Assembly: GCA_041395325.1 (NCBI GenBank)
Contig: JAWLAT010000025.1
Coordinates: 1 to 64,000 of the forward strand
DNA from: JAWLAT01 sp041395325
GTDB lineage: Bacteria > Pseudomonadota > Gammaproteobacteria > Xanthomonadales > SZUA-5
Direction: 5' to 3'
Length of the DNA: 64,000 nucleotides
The position numbers and the translations under genes were made by a program. Positions 7,199 to 17,166 of this stretch are shown here, in pieces. Numbering within the stretch: the first letter of the stretch is position 1; every line of letters starts with the position of its first letter. The notes under the pieces are model-generated. The model made no database searches, was not told the origin of the DNA, and saw nothing but the letters and a program-made list of their open reading frames with translations.

Positions 7199-9433
7199 TC
7201 AGAGCATCTGGCCGGCCAGCCGGCGCGTGTCGAGCAAGGTTTCGATCATCTCTGGCCGGTGGGTGGCATAGCCCTGCGCGTAGTCGACCTCCAGTGCCGC
7301 CACCATCGCCCGCGCGGCCTCGTTCTCGACGCACTCGGCGACGGTCTGCTTGCCCAGGCTCTTGGCCACCTCGACGATGGCGCGCACGATGGCCCGGTCA
7401 CCCGGGTCGTTGGCCAGATCTCGCACAAAGCTGCCGTCGATCTTGACGTAGTCGACCGGCAGCGTGCGCAGATAGCCGAAGGAACAGAATCCGGAGCCGA
7501 AGTCGTCCAGTGCGAAGCGAACGCCATCGGCGCGCAATGACTCCATCAGTTTGCGCGTGCGCGCCAGGTCCCTGATCGCGTCCGTCTCGGTGATCTCCAG
7601 GCACAGCTTTTGCGGCGGGAAGCCGGTGCTGGCCAGCAGTTCCTGCAGATAGGGCAGCAATTCCTCATCGCCAAGTGAAGCCGCCGACAGATTGATATTG
7701 AGCCGGGCGATGCGATCGCGTACCTCGCGGCGCGAACTGAACCAGCTCAGCGCCTGGCGCAACACATGGCGGTCCAGCCGCGCCGCCAGACCGTAGCGTT
7801 CGGCAGCCGGAATGAAGCGCCCGGGCGCCAGCAGATGACCGGTGCCGTCGTCCATCCGCACCAGCACTTCCAGCAGCAAGCCTTCGGCGTGACCGGCCAG
7901 CGGCACGATGCGCTGGGCGAACAAGCGGAAGCGGTTCTGCTCCAGGGCCTCGCTCAGCATCACCGCCCATTGCATGTCGTCCTGGCGCCGGCGCACTTCC
8001 AGATCCACGCCGATGACTCGCTTGACGCGATTGCCGCCCTGCTCCTTGGCCGTCTGCGCCGCGGTCGTCGCTTCCCGCTCCAGTTGTGACGAAGACTGCC
8101 CCTGCAGTGCCACGCAGACCAGCCCGATGCTGCCGGTCAACGACAGTACCCGGCCGCGCGAGGGAAAGCGGAAGGCCTCGACCAGCTGCAGCAACTCATC
8201 GGCGCGCCGATCGGCAGCCGCCTGATCGGTATTGCGCCAGAGCTGGGCGAATTCGTCGCCACCGATGCGGGCGAGCAAGTCGCCGCTGCGCATGTGCGCC
8301 GCCTGCACGCTGCCGATCTGCGCCAGAAAGGCATCCCCGGCTTCTGCACCACAGGCATCGTTGATCAACTTGAACTGGTCCAGATCCAGATGAACGAGGG
8401 CGATGTGCTCACCACGGGCCTGGTTCTGCTTCAGCAGCTGCTTCAGCCGCGCCTGGAAGCCACGCCGATTGAGCAGCCCGGTCAGATCGTCACGATGGGC
8501 CTGATCGGCCAGCTCCGCCAGCAGCTGCCGACGGCCATACTCCGCCGCGCTGAGCAGATGCGGCAAAGCGGCCAGCGTCGCCAGAAACAGCGCCACGATG
8601 GCGCTGTCGCCGATGCTGTGCGGCGTCTCGAAGCCGCCGATGCCCAGGCTCGACAACGCCGCAAAACTCAAGCCCAGCACCGCCACCGGCACCGAGGTGA
8701 ACAGCGGCTCCAGCCGCAGTGCCGACCACGCCAGCAGGGCCAGCGGCAGGAAGGCCAGCCCCTGCACGGGCGCGGCTGCGTGTACGCCGTAGCTCAGCAA
8801 TACCCACAGCGACAGACCGGTGACCAGCAACCAGGCCCAGCGCTCGACTGGACGGCAATAGGTCCGGTCCAGCGGCGACAGCCGCCGCTGCATGACGGCA
8901 TGGTGCAAGGCCAGCAGCGCCGGCGTGCAAACCACGATGCCCAGCAGGTCACCCAGCAGCCAGGCCAGCCAGTACCGCAGGGCCTGGACCGGCGCACCGG
9001 TGGGAAACCAGACTGCACTGAGCGTACCGAACAAGCCGCTGACGGCGCCCAGCAACACCGCACCCAGCAACAACAACCAGAGGTCGCGCACGCTCAAACC
9101 GGTCAGCTCACGACCATCGGCCAGCCGACGACACAACCAGGCACCGGCCACGGCGCCCAGCGTCGGGCCACAGATCGACAGAAAGGCGCCGATGAGCTGG
9201 GTGCCCGGTTGCTGCAACTCCACCACCGTGCAGGCCAACGCCACGACCGGCCAGTAGCGCAGACCAAACAGCAACAGCCCGGCGAAGGACACCGCGGCTG
9301 GCGGCCAGATCAGGGTCAACTCGCCGGCCGGCCAGATCAGCTGCTTGACGAACAGCCAACCCAGCACGTGCAGCACCAGCATCAGGCTGCTGCGGACCAG
9401 AACGCCGATCACTTTGACCCCAGCGGGCTGCAT
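7199..9433 (-). CDS. MASE1-GGDEF-EAL protein (c-di-GMP synthase/phosphodiesterase)
   Basis: 744 residues. The first 300 form a MASE1 membrane sensor with eight or more helices (LTLIWPPAAVSFAGLLLFGLRY and following). Next comes a GGDEF domain with intact LARIGGDEFAQ near residue 390 and an RSGD inhibitory I-site five residues before it. The C-terminal EAL domain is also intact: LLLEVLVRM near 520, NINLS, EITE, LDDFGSGF, YVKIDGSF, ECVEN and AQGYAT. Both synthesis and hydrolysis of c-di-GMP are therefore possible; one may be regulatory. I start at ATG 9433, preceded by GAGGAG; upstream in-frame residues enter the thiC promoter. It is divergent from thiC. Confidence 0.9.
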   Translation of the reverse strand: MQPAGVKVIGVLVRSSLMLVLHVLGWLFVKQLIWPAGELTLIWPPAAVSFAGLLLFGLRYWPVVALACTVVELQQPGTQLIGAFLSICGPTLGAVAGAWLCRRLADGRELTGLSVRDLWLLLLGAVLLGAVSGLFGTLSAVWFPTGAPVQALRYWLAWLLGDLLGIVVCTPALLALHHAVMQRRLSPLDRTYCRPVERWAWLLVTGLSLWVLLSYGVHAAAPVQGLAFLPLALLAWSALRLEPLFTSVPVAVLGLSFAALSSLGIGGFETPHSIGDSAIVALFLATLAALPHLLSAAEYGRRQLLAELADQAHRDDLTGLLNRRGFQARLKQLLKQNQARGEHIALVHLDLDQFKLINDACGAEAGDAFLAQIGSVQAAHMRSGDLLARIGGDEFAQLWRNTDQAAADRRADELLQLVEAFRFPSRGRVLSLTGSIGLVCVALQGQSSSQLEREATTAAQTAKEQGGNRVKRVIGVDLEVRRRQDDMQWAVMLSEALEQNRFRLFAQRIVPLAGHAEGLLLEVLVRMDDGTGHLLAPGRFIPAAERYGLAARLDRHVLRQALSWFSSRREVRDRIARLNINLSAASLGDEELLPYLQELLASTGFPPQKLCLEITETDAIRDLARTRKLMESLRADGVRFALDDFGSGFCSFGYLRTLPVDYVKIDGSFVRDLANDPGDRAIVRAIVEVAKSLGKQTVAECVENEAARAMVAALEVDYAQGYATHRPEMIETLLDTRRLAGQML

Positions 9434-9544
9434 GGTCTCCTCGGTGCGGCGTGAAGACGACGTGGAAGTATGCCCCAGCTGGCCAGCGACGGCTGCAATT
9501 GACCTGCCCATCGGCTTCGGCGCGGCCAAGCCCGGCCGGGTGCC

Positions 9545-9550
9545 TATAAT
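9545..9550 (+). promoter_or_regulatory. Putative -10 element of thiC
   Basis: Perfect TATAAT, 35 bases before the thiC start. Initiation about seven bases downstream would give a leader of only about 30 nt carrying the GAAGGA ribosome site. No -35 element with proper spacing is obvious. Confidence 0.5.
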
Positions 9551-9585
9551 CGGGCTCAAAGTCACCGAACGATGAAGGATTCTCC

Positions 9586-11463
<1,878 letters not shown>

Positions 11464-11540
11464 CGGAGATCGCCAACCGAGAGAATCACTGGACAAGTCG
11501 CGTGAGCCGCGCTGCATCCCAGGCTATCCCAGCAATGGGT

Positions 11541-11572
11541 CGTTTCGGCAGTCATGCTACGACGCCGAAACG
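11541..11572. repeat. Inverted repeat downstream of thiC
   Basis: CGTTTCGGC at 11541-11549 pairs perfectly with GCCGAAACG at 11564-11572, a 9-bp stem with a 14-nt loop. No T-run follows, so an intrinsic terminator is not supported; a transcript-stabilising hairpin or a protein site is possible. Confidence 0.4.
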
Positions 11573-11619
11573 CAACGCAACTGCAGTGCCGTTGTGAGCA
11601 AGAAGGCCGGCAGAATCTC

Positions 11620-11633
11620 AATTCGCGCGAATT
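11620..11633. promoter_or_regulatory. Palindrome 1 upstream of the toxin-antitoxin pair
   Basis: Perfect 14-bp palindrome AATTCGCGCGAATT just upstream of the proposed -35 element. It is a candidate operator half for autorepression by the Phd-type antitoxin; this is inferred from position only. Confidence 0.45.
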
Positions 11634-11660
11634 GAACGAATCGTTCGATTCGTCTAGTCT
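11632..11660 (+). promoter_or_regulatory. Putative promoter of the toxin-antitoxin pair, apparently leaderless
   Basis: TTGAAC at 11632-11637, 17-base spacer, TAGTCT at 11655-11660. Initiation seven bases after the -10 falls on the ATG at 11667, and no ribosome-binding site precedes it, so the mRNA may be leaderless. Confidence 0.45.
11637..11652. promoter_or_regulatory. Palindrome 2 between -35 and -10 of the toxin-antitoxin pair
   Basis: CGAATCG-TT-CGATTCG, perfect 7-bp arms with a 2-base spacer. It lies between the proposed -35 TTGAAC (11632-11637) and -10 TAGTCT (11655-11660), the classical place for an autorepressor operator. Confidence 0.5.
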
Positions 11661-11666
11661 GGGCGT

Positions 11667-11918
11667 ATGCAGACCTACACGGCCAATGAAGCCAAGACTC
11701 GCTTCGGCGAGTTTCTGGATCGTGTCCAGCGCGAGCCTGTGCGGGTCATGCGGCACGAGCGCGTGGTCGGCGTCATGGTCAGCGCGCAGGACTATGAGGC
11801 CATGCGGGCCTTTTACGCCGATCGTTTGCAGCGGACGCTCGATGATTCGGCCACGGCAGCCAATCAGGCGGGTTTGAGCGAAGCAGATCTCGCTCGATTG
11901 CTCTCAGATGAGAGCTGA
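11667..11918 (+). CDS. Phd/YefM-family antitoxin
   Basis: 83 residues. The N-terminal half is the Phd/YefM DNA-binding and dimerisation fold: MQTYTANEAKTRFGEFLDRV, then a strand with PVRVMRHERVVGVMVSAQDYEAM. The C-terminal tail, ending SEADLARLLSDES, is the likely toxin-neutralising part. Such antitoxins repress their own promoter; two palindromes sit directly upstream. The next gene (PIN toxin) starts inside this one with an 11-base overlap, giving the usual antitoxin-first coupled order. There is no clear ribosome site, and the promoter position suggests a leaderless start at ATG 11667. Confidence 0.9.
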   Translation: MQTYTANEAKTRFGEFLDRVQREPVRVMRHERVVGVMVSAQDYEAMRAFYADRLQRTLDDSATAANQAGLSEADLARLLSDES

Positions 11919-12357
11919 GCGGAGTCGATCTGGAATTCGCGTCGTTCTCGACACCAATGTCTGGATCAGTGCGGCCTTGTCCAGTGGCGGCGCGCCCGCA
12001 AGCGCCGTTCGATTCGTGCTGGCTCAGCATCGGGTTGTGCTCTCGACGGCCATCTTCGCCGAGCTGGAGTCGCGCCTGTGGCGCGCGAAGTTTGACCGCT
12101 ACCTGAGCATGGATACGCGGCGTCAGTTGTTGCACGACATCGCGGCGGTCGCGGACTGGATCGAGATCCCCGAGAACCTGGCTCAAACCGGCTGGTCGCG
12201 GGACGCCGACGATGATCACTTCATTCGAGCCGCACTGGCCTCGGGAGCCCAGCTGTTGATCACAGGTGATGCCGATTTGCTGGAGGTGCCCGAGATCCCC
12301 GGATTGGTGATCACCGACCCAGCCAGGAGCCTCCAACTGCTGCGATCCCCTGACTGA
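11908..12357 (+). CDS. PIN-domain ribonuclease toxin
   Basis: 149 residues of the 'putative toxin-antitoxin component, PIN family' group (PIN_3). Acidic residues for Mg-dependent RNA cleavage are visible: Asp15 in VVLDTNVWISA, the Glu of IFAELESRLWRAKF, and a C-terminal SRDADDDHFI...ITGDADLL cluster. PIN toxins of this type cut RNA when freed from their antitoxin. It starts at ATG 11908, overlapping the antitoxin by 11 bases, so translation is coupled. All catalytic positions seem intact, so the toxin is probably functional. The pair sits between two housekeeping genes and is the clearest horizontally moving cargo of the window. Confidence 0.9.
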   Translation: MRAERSRSGIRVVLDTNVWISAALSSGGAPASAVRFVLAQHRVVLSTAIFAELESRLWRAKFDRYLSMDTRRQLLHDIAAVADWIEIPENLAQTGWSRDADDDHFIRAALASGAQLLITGDADLLEVPEIPGLVITDPARSLQLLRSPD

Positions 12358-12409
12358 TCATTTGCCTGTGCCTGCTACCATCGGTGCAGGCCATAGCGCA
12401 ATGTGAGCG

Positions 12410-13456
12410 ATGAGCAGCGAAGAACTCTCCCAAATGCCCGCCGCCGCCACCCGAGGTGTGGGTGCACTGGCGCGCGGCATCATGCCCTGGGTGCTGCGGG
12501 CACTGGTGGTCTACGCGCTGGTTGTCGTGGTGCTGATGTTCTACTGGAGCGGTGAGCCGGAGCCCTTCGCACCGGTGAAGGAAGCCGAACGCCACGCCAG
12601 CGAGCAGCAACGCAAGCTCGTGCCGGGTTATGTCTCGGTGCACACCGCCATCACGCTGGCCGACACGCTGTTGCACAAGAACGGCGGCTATCTGAGCAAC
12701 GACGTGATGCCGCCGGGCATCCTGATGGACAACATGCCCGAGTGGGAATTCGGCGTGTTGCAGCAGCTGCGTGATTTCTCGCTGGCGCTGCGGAATGATC
12801 TGTCCCGTTCGCAGACGCAAAGCCAGGACGATGTGGATCTGCGCGAGGCACACCCGTTGCTGTCCTTCAGCAACGACCGCTGGATCCTGCCCTCCACCGA
12901 AAGCCAGTACGGCAAGGCCATCGAGCATCTGCAGGCCTATCTGGATCGGCTCAGCGACGACGAGGACGGCAACGCCCAGTTCTATGCCCGCGCCGACAAT
13001 CTGGTGGTCTATCTGCAATTGGTGGAGAAGCAGCTGGGCTCGTTCTCGCAGCGGCTCTCAGCCAGCGTCGGCCAGGTTCGTTTGAACACTGACCTGACCG
13101 GTGATCCCAGTGCCCGCCAGTCCACACCGGGCCACCAGCTGGTGGTCACCCGCACGCCCTGGCTGCAGATCGACAACGAATTCTATGAGGCACGCGGCGC
13201 CTGCTATGCGCTGATCCACCTGCTCAAGGCGGTCGAGCACGATTTTGCGCCAGTGCTGGAAGACAAGAACGCACTGGTCAGCCTGCGCCAGATCATTCGC
13301 GAGCTTGAGAACACGCAGGATGCCGTCTGGAGTCCGGTCATTCTCAATGGTGGCGGCTTTGGCTTCTTTGCCAATCACTCGCTGGTGATGGCCAACTACA
13401 TATCCCGCGCCAGTGCCGCGCTGGGGGATCTGCGCGCGCTGCTCGACCGCGGCTGA
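12410..13456 (+). CDS. DUF2333 family membrane-anchored protein
   Basis: 348 residues matching the DUF2333 family, which is common in gammaproteobacteria and uncharacterised. One N-terminal membrane helix (about residues 24-45, PWVLRALVVYALVVVVLMFYW) anchors a periplasmic domain with conserved-looking blocks GGYLSNDVMPPGILMDNMPEWEFGVLQQLRDFS and the C-terminal NPVILNGGGFGFFANHSLVMANYISRA-like end. Start ATG 12410 gives the normal family length. It stands alone between the PIN toxin and the convergent sigma factor gene, so context gives no function. Confidence 0.85.
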   Translation: MSSEELSQMPAAATRGVGALARGIMPWVLRALVVYALVVVVLMFYWSGEPEPFAPVKEAERHASEQQRKLVPGYVSVHTAITLADTLLHKNGGYLSNDVMPPGILMDNMPEWEFGVLQQLRDFSLALRNDLSRSQTQSQDDVDLREAHPLLSFSNDRWILPSTESQYGKAIEHLQAYLDRLSDDEDGNAQFYARADNLVVYLQLVEKQLGSFSQRLSASVGQVRLNTDLTGDPSARQSTPGHQLVVTRTPWLQIDNEFYEARGACYALIHLLKAVEHDFAPVLEDKNALVSLRQIIRELENTQDAVWSPVILNGGGFGFFANHSLVMANYISRASAALGDLRALLDRG

Positions 13457-13476
13457 GCAATCCAGTATTGCCTCAC

Positions 13477-13944
13477 TTAGCCAAGCGCCCTGCGCAACTG
13501 CGCACGGGCGTGATGCAGGCGCGAGGCCACCGTGCCCTCGGGGATGTCCAACAATCTTGCTGCCTCGGCGTGGCTGAAACCCTCCACGGCCACCAGCATC
13601 AGGACCGTACGTGCGGCCAACGGCAAGCGCGCCAGCGCACGACTCAGGTCCAGCGGCGCGTCGGCATGCGCAGACAGATCTGGATGCGCCTCACCGGCGG
13701 CTTCGCCGCGCCGATGTCGCGCCATCCAGGCCAGCGCGGTTCGCAGCGTGATCCGGTATATCCAGGTGCTCAGGGCCGCGTCTCCGCGGAAATCCCGGTG
13801 GCCCCGCGCGATCGACAGCAAGGCATCCTGCATGATGTCCTCGGCATCGGCGCGCTGACCAGCGATGCCCAGGGCGATGCGGTAGACCCGATCCTGATGT
13901 AGCGCCAGCAGCGAGGCCAGCTCATCCTTGATCGCCCGGCTCAC
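13477..13944 (-). CDS. ECF-type RNA polymerase sigma factor
   Basis: 155-residue sigma-70 of the extracytoplasmic-function type. Region 2 is seen at about residues 12-75 (DRVYRIALGIAGQRADAEDIMQDALLSIAR, then FRGDAALSTWIYRITLRTALAWMARHRR) and region 4 at about 100-150 (LARLPLAARTVLMLVAVEGFSHAEAARLLDIPEGTVASRLHHARAQLR). The start is GTG at 13944, sharing GTGA with the stop of the preceding gene, which encodes a membrane protein with a zf-HC2 motif and is the likely anti-sigma factor. The order anti-sigma before sigma is the reverse of the common arrangement. Confidence 0.92.
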   Translation of the reverse strand: MSRAIKDELASLLALHQDRVYRIALGIAGQRADAEDIMQDALLSIARGHRDFRGDAALSTWIYRITLRTALAWMARHRRGEAAGEAHPDLSAHADAPLDLSRALARLPLAARTVLMLVAVEGFSHAEAARLLDIPEGTVASRLHHARAQLRRALG

Positions 13945-14591
13945 GGCGACTGCAGATCTGCCAGCAGCCGCAGTTCGCGTTCGATCCGCGGCAACCGTTG
14001 GCCAATCTGCCAGGCCACGTAGCCGACGATCAGCACCGCGGTCAGCAGGTAGATCAGCAGTCGCGGATCCGACCAGCCATGCCAGTGAATCAGCCAGCCG
14101 GTCAGGGCGGCAAACTGCAGTGCAACCAGTGGCCCGCCATAGCGGATCAGTCGACGCTCGCGCTGCAGTTCACGCGCCCACTGCAGCGGACCGTCAGCGG
14201 CGCTGGCACGCAGGAAGCGCCGGCCGTCCCGCAGACTGCGCCAAGCCTGCATAGCGAACACGAAGGCCATGATCGGCAATGCCCAGCGGGCGAAATTGGC
14301 ATCGCTGGCCTGCAGTCCAATGGCCGCCAGGACGCACAGCACACTCGCAACCACCGCCAGCACGAACTCGCGAGTGCGCTGCCGCTGCCTTTGCTGCAGC
14401 GCCGCGATGACCTCGACCGCGGGACGCTGCGAGCGCAGCGTCGCCAGATCCGCCAGGGCGGCGTCGACGCGGGCGTCGTAGCGCGCCCGACAGGTGGCGC
14501 AGTGCGCCAGGTGCAGGTGCAGCGCGGCGCGCTCGGCTTCGCTGAGCGCATCTGGATGGTGCAGAGCCTGATGGGTGAGCTCGCAGGACAT
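13941..14591 (-). CDS. Membrane protein with anti-sigma zf-HC2 motif
   Basis: 216 residues. The N-terminal part has the zinc anti-sigma signature: conserved His residues and HLAHCATCRARYD (HxxxCxxC, about residues 28-37), which in known cases holds region 2/4 of an ECF sigma. After a charged helix come four predicted membrane segments (about 82-98, 106-122, 152-168, 178-196) rather than the single one usual in such factors. ATG 14591 is chosen over an upstream in-frame TTG because GGAGAA lies at ribosome-site distance. It is coupled by a 4-base overlap to the sigma factor gene, so it most likely senses a membrane signal and controls that factor. Confidence 0.75.
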   Translation of the reverse strand: MSCELTHQALHHPDALSEAERAALHLHLAHCATCRARYDARVDAALADLATLRSQRPAVEVIAALQQRQRQRTREFVLAVVASVLCVLAAIGLQASDANFARWALPIMAFVFAMQAWRSLRDGRRFLRASAADGPLQWARELQRERRLIRYGGPLVALQFAALTGWLIHWHGWSDPRLLIYLLTAVLIVGYVAWQIGQRLPRIERELRLLADLQSP

Positions 14592-14625
14592 GGTCTTCTC
14601 CAAGGGTCATCATCAACCCATTGGA

Positions 14626-14640
14626 GGCCGCTCGGCGGCC
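14626..14640. repeat. Short GC-rich hairpin between two minus-strand genes
   Basis: GGCCGC-TCG-GCGGCC, 6-bp perfect stem with 3-base loop. It lies after the stop of the 195-aa gene and before the anti-sigma start in transcription direction. No T-run follows on the minus strand, so terminator function is weakly supported. Confidence 0.3.
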
Positions 14641-14688
14641 ATTTCTTCAAGTCGGTTGCGGGCAGCTGCAATCGCGACGATCAGTCTG

Positions 14689-15276
14689 TCAAGCCAGACC
14701 GGCCAGCGACGGCCGCCGCAGCCATTCGGCCACGTCCGGATCACGCTCGGCCAGGGGCGTCAGGAGTATCCGCAGCACCGTCTCATAGGGTTCGCCAGGG
14801 AGCACTGGCCGCAGATTGAAGTGATTTCGCCAGGCATTGCCCAGACCCTGCAACAGGCGACGACGCAAGGCCGGCGGCGACAACTTCGCCTCGTCCTGCG
14901 CCTGCAGCCTGAGCGCATGGATGGCTGCGGCCAGGTCCTCCAGGGGCTCCTCCAGCGCCGCCTGGTCCCGTCGCAGACGCTGCATCTGCACGGCGCCGAG
15001 CAGATGCAGTTGGACCAGCGCCGAAATTTCCGATGGCAGGGCATAGAGACTGCTGCGCAGTTGCGCCGCTTCGTGTTCGATGCGCTGCAGGTCGGCATCG
15101 ATCGTCGCTGGCAAGCCGCCACTGAAGTCGCCGGCCAATGTGCGCAGGTACGCGGCCACACCCCGTTCGCAGTCGACCAGAAAGGCCTCGGTGGTCGTGT
15201 CGGTGCGCCCGAGGCATTGACGCAGGGCCTCCTCGGTCTCCGGGGGATAGCGAAACGAATTGATGCTCGGATCCAT
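14689..15276 (-). CDS. Unknown helical protein downstream of the GspE-like ATPase
   Basis: 195 residues, not recognised. Mainly amphipathic helices with many Leu, Ala and Arg; no signal peptide, membrane helix or known motif. The middle (ETEEALRQCLGRTDTTTEAFLVDCERGVAAYLRTLAGDF and EHEAAQLRSSLYALPSEISALVQLHLLGAVQMQRLRRDQAALEEPL) may form a helical bundle or coiled coil. ATG 15276 has a good ribosome site (GAGGAGAG). It starts 28 bases after the stop of the type II/IV ATPase gene on the same strand, so it probably belongs to the same transcript and may be an accessory of that machine; this is inference from position only. Confidence 0.65.
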   Translation of the reverse strand: MDPSINSFRYPPETEEALRQCLGRTDTTTEAFLVDCERGVAAYLRTLAGDFSGGLPATIDADLQRIEHEAAQLRSSLYALPSEISALVQLHLLGAVQMQRLRRDQAALEEPLEDLAAAIHALRLQAQDEAKLSPPALRRRLLQGLGNAWRNHFNLRPVLPGEPYETVLRILLTPLAERDPDVAEWLRRPSLAGLA

Positions 15277-15304
15277 CGTCTCTCCTCGCCAATGATCGGC
15301 GCAG

Positions 15305-17086
15305 TCAATCGGTCCGCAGGCGGTAAGCCTCAGCCAGAGCGATCTGCCCTGCGCGTGCCTGCTCCAGGGCATGGGCAGTCAGTGACTGCATTCCTTCCAC
15401 CACCGCCTGCCGGTGGATCGCATCAGCGCTGGCATCAGCGCTGACCAGCGCCCTCAGCGCCGGCGACATCACCAGCAATTCTCCCGCCACAGCCCGACCG
15501 CGTATACCCATCCCATCGCAGCGGGCACAGCCGGCACCGCGGTGAAAAACCTCTTCCGCGGTCACCGCCAGACCCTGGCGAATATAGTCGGGCACGGTCT
15601 CGGCCACCCGGCAGTGCGGGCAGTTCTGCCGCGCCAGTCGTTGGGCGAAAACGCCCAACAGGGTCGATTGCAGCAGAAAGGGGGGAATACCCAGGTCCAG
15701 CAAGCGCGTCACGGTCGTTGCGGCGCTGTTGGTGTGCAGCGTGCTCAGCACCAGATGACCGGTCAGGGCACTCTCGACCGCGATCTCGGCCGTTTCCTGG
15801 TCACGAATCTCGCCGACCATCACCACGTCCGGATCATGTCGCAGGAAGTTGCGCAGAGCGCGGGCGAAACTCAGACCGGCGGCGCGATTGACCTGGACCT
15901 GGCTGACGCCGTCGATGTGGTACTCGACCGGATCCTCCACGGTCAGGATGTTGAGCGGTTGCTTGCGCACCTCATTCAATGCGGCATAGAGCGTGGTGGT
16001 CTTGCCGGAGCCGGTGGGCCCGGTCACCAGGAACAGCCCCTGGCTGCGACAGAGCAGTTCGCGTAGCCGGTCGTCAGTGGGCCTGGACAATCCCAGGCCG
16101 CCCAGCTCGCGCAGACCGAAGCGCGTGTCGAGCAGGCGGATGACCACCCCTTCGCCGTGGATGGTCGGGATCACCGACAGGCGCAGGTCCACCTGCAGAT
16201 GCTCGTCGACGGCAAAGCTGCAGCGGCCATCCTGAGGCACCCGCCGCTCAGCGATGTTCATGCCACCCAGCACCTTCAGTCGACCGACCAAGGCCGGCAG
16301 CAGGGCCCGATCGAAGCGCCGGATCGGCACCAACAGACCATCGATGCGGTAGAGCATGGCCAGATTGTCGGCCTGCGGACGCAGATGGATGTCGGAGGCC
16401 TGTCGATTGGCGGCGTCGGCGAGCATCTCACCCACCAGCCGCACGATGGGCTGCTCGCGCGACAGACGCTCGGCTTCGCGCACCGATTCGTCCTCGGCAC
16501 AACTGCTGCCCTGCTGCAAACCCAACTCTCGGATGATCGACTGATCCTCGGAGCGGTCGTAGGTTCGCGCCAATGCCGCGCGCAGGTCGCGCGCCTGCGC
16601 CACGACCAGCATGATGCGGTGGTTGGTGACGAAATCGAGCGAGTTGAGCACGTCGGCACGGGTGGGATCGGCCACGGCCACCAGCAGCAAATTACGATGC
16701 AGCAGCAGTGGCAAGGCTCGATGTCGGCGGGCCAGGTTCGGAGCCAGCAACTGCACTGCGGCCGGATCGGCTTCCAGAGCCTGCAGACAGACAAGTGGCA
16801 AACCGAAACGCTGCGCCATCTCGCCGGCCTGCTGGGTGTCCTGACCAGGCCCCACGGCAGCCTGCCACTGCGCCAGACTGAGTTGGTCCGCCGGCGACAG
16901 TCGTGCGGCGTGACCGGCCAGCGAGGCGTCCAGCCAGTTCGACAGGCCGGAACGGGTCGCCAGAATCGGCGCCTGCACTGGCAGGCCCTCGCATTCGGCG
17001 GGCTCGATGACGGCCGCCATGTCGACAGCTTCGCTCAAGGCAGCCCCCTGTTGCTGCGTTGGGCCAGGATGCGCGAGCCGACCCAT
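15305..17086 (-). CDS. GspE/PilB-type secretion or pilus assembly ATPase
   Basis: 593 residues from ATG 17086. N-terminal MshEN/GspE-N-like region (LAQWQAAVGPGQDTQQ, then ALPLLLHRNLLLVAVADP), then the ATPase core: Walker A GPTGSGKTTT, Asp box LTVEDPVEYHIDGVSQVQVN, Walker B VVMVGEIRDQETAEIA, His box GHLVLSTLHTNSAATTVTRLLD, and the tetracysteine zinc site CPHC...CARCDGMG. These hexameric ATPases drive type II secretion or type IV pilus assembly at the inner membrane. No gspF/pilC or pilin gene is nearby, so it is an orphan. The start is uncertain: ATG 17020 (571 aa) is possible, and neither has a good ribosome site. The open frame continues upstream through alkB, but that part is not protein-like. 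Confidence 0.9.
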   Translation of the reverse strand: MGRLAHPGPTQQQGAALSEAVDMAAVIEPAECEGLPVQAPILATRSGLSNWLDASLAGHAARLSPADQLSLAQWQAAVGPGQDTQQAGEMAQRFGLPLVCLQALEADPAAVQLLAPNLARRHRALPLLLHRNLLLVAVADPTRADVLNSLDFVTNHRIMLVVAQARDLRAALARTYDRSEDQSIIRELGLQQGSSCAEDESVREAERLSREQPIVRLVGEMLADAANRQASDIHLRPQADNLAMLYRIDGLLVPIRRFDRALLPALVGRLKVLGGMNIAERRVPQDGRCSFAVDEHLQVDLRLSVIPTIHGEGVVIRLLDTRFGLRELGGLGLSRPTDDRLRELLCRSQGLFLVTGPTGSGKTTTLYAALNEVRKQPLNILTVEDPVEYHIDGVSQVQVNRAAGLSFARALRNFLRHDPDVVMVGEIRDQETAEIAVESALTGHLVLSTLHTNSAATTVTRLLDLGIPPFLLQSTLLGVFAQRLARQNCPHCRVAETVPDYIRQGLAVTAEEVFHRGAGCARCDGMGIRGRAVAGELLVMSPALRALVSADASADAIHRQAVVEGMQSLTAHALEQARAGQIALAEAYRLRTD

Positions 17087-17166
17087 CGGTCGCTGCTCGT
17101 TTATCAGATAGGTCGAATATACAGAGTTCAGGCCTTCCGCAACAAGGGGAGAATCGCAAGGCTCGA

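Noticed and set aside
9434..9585. TPP riboswitch before thiC
   Set aside because: The conserved sequence elements of the family are not found in this short region.
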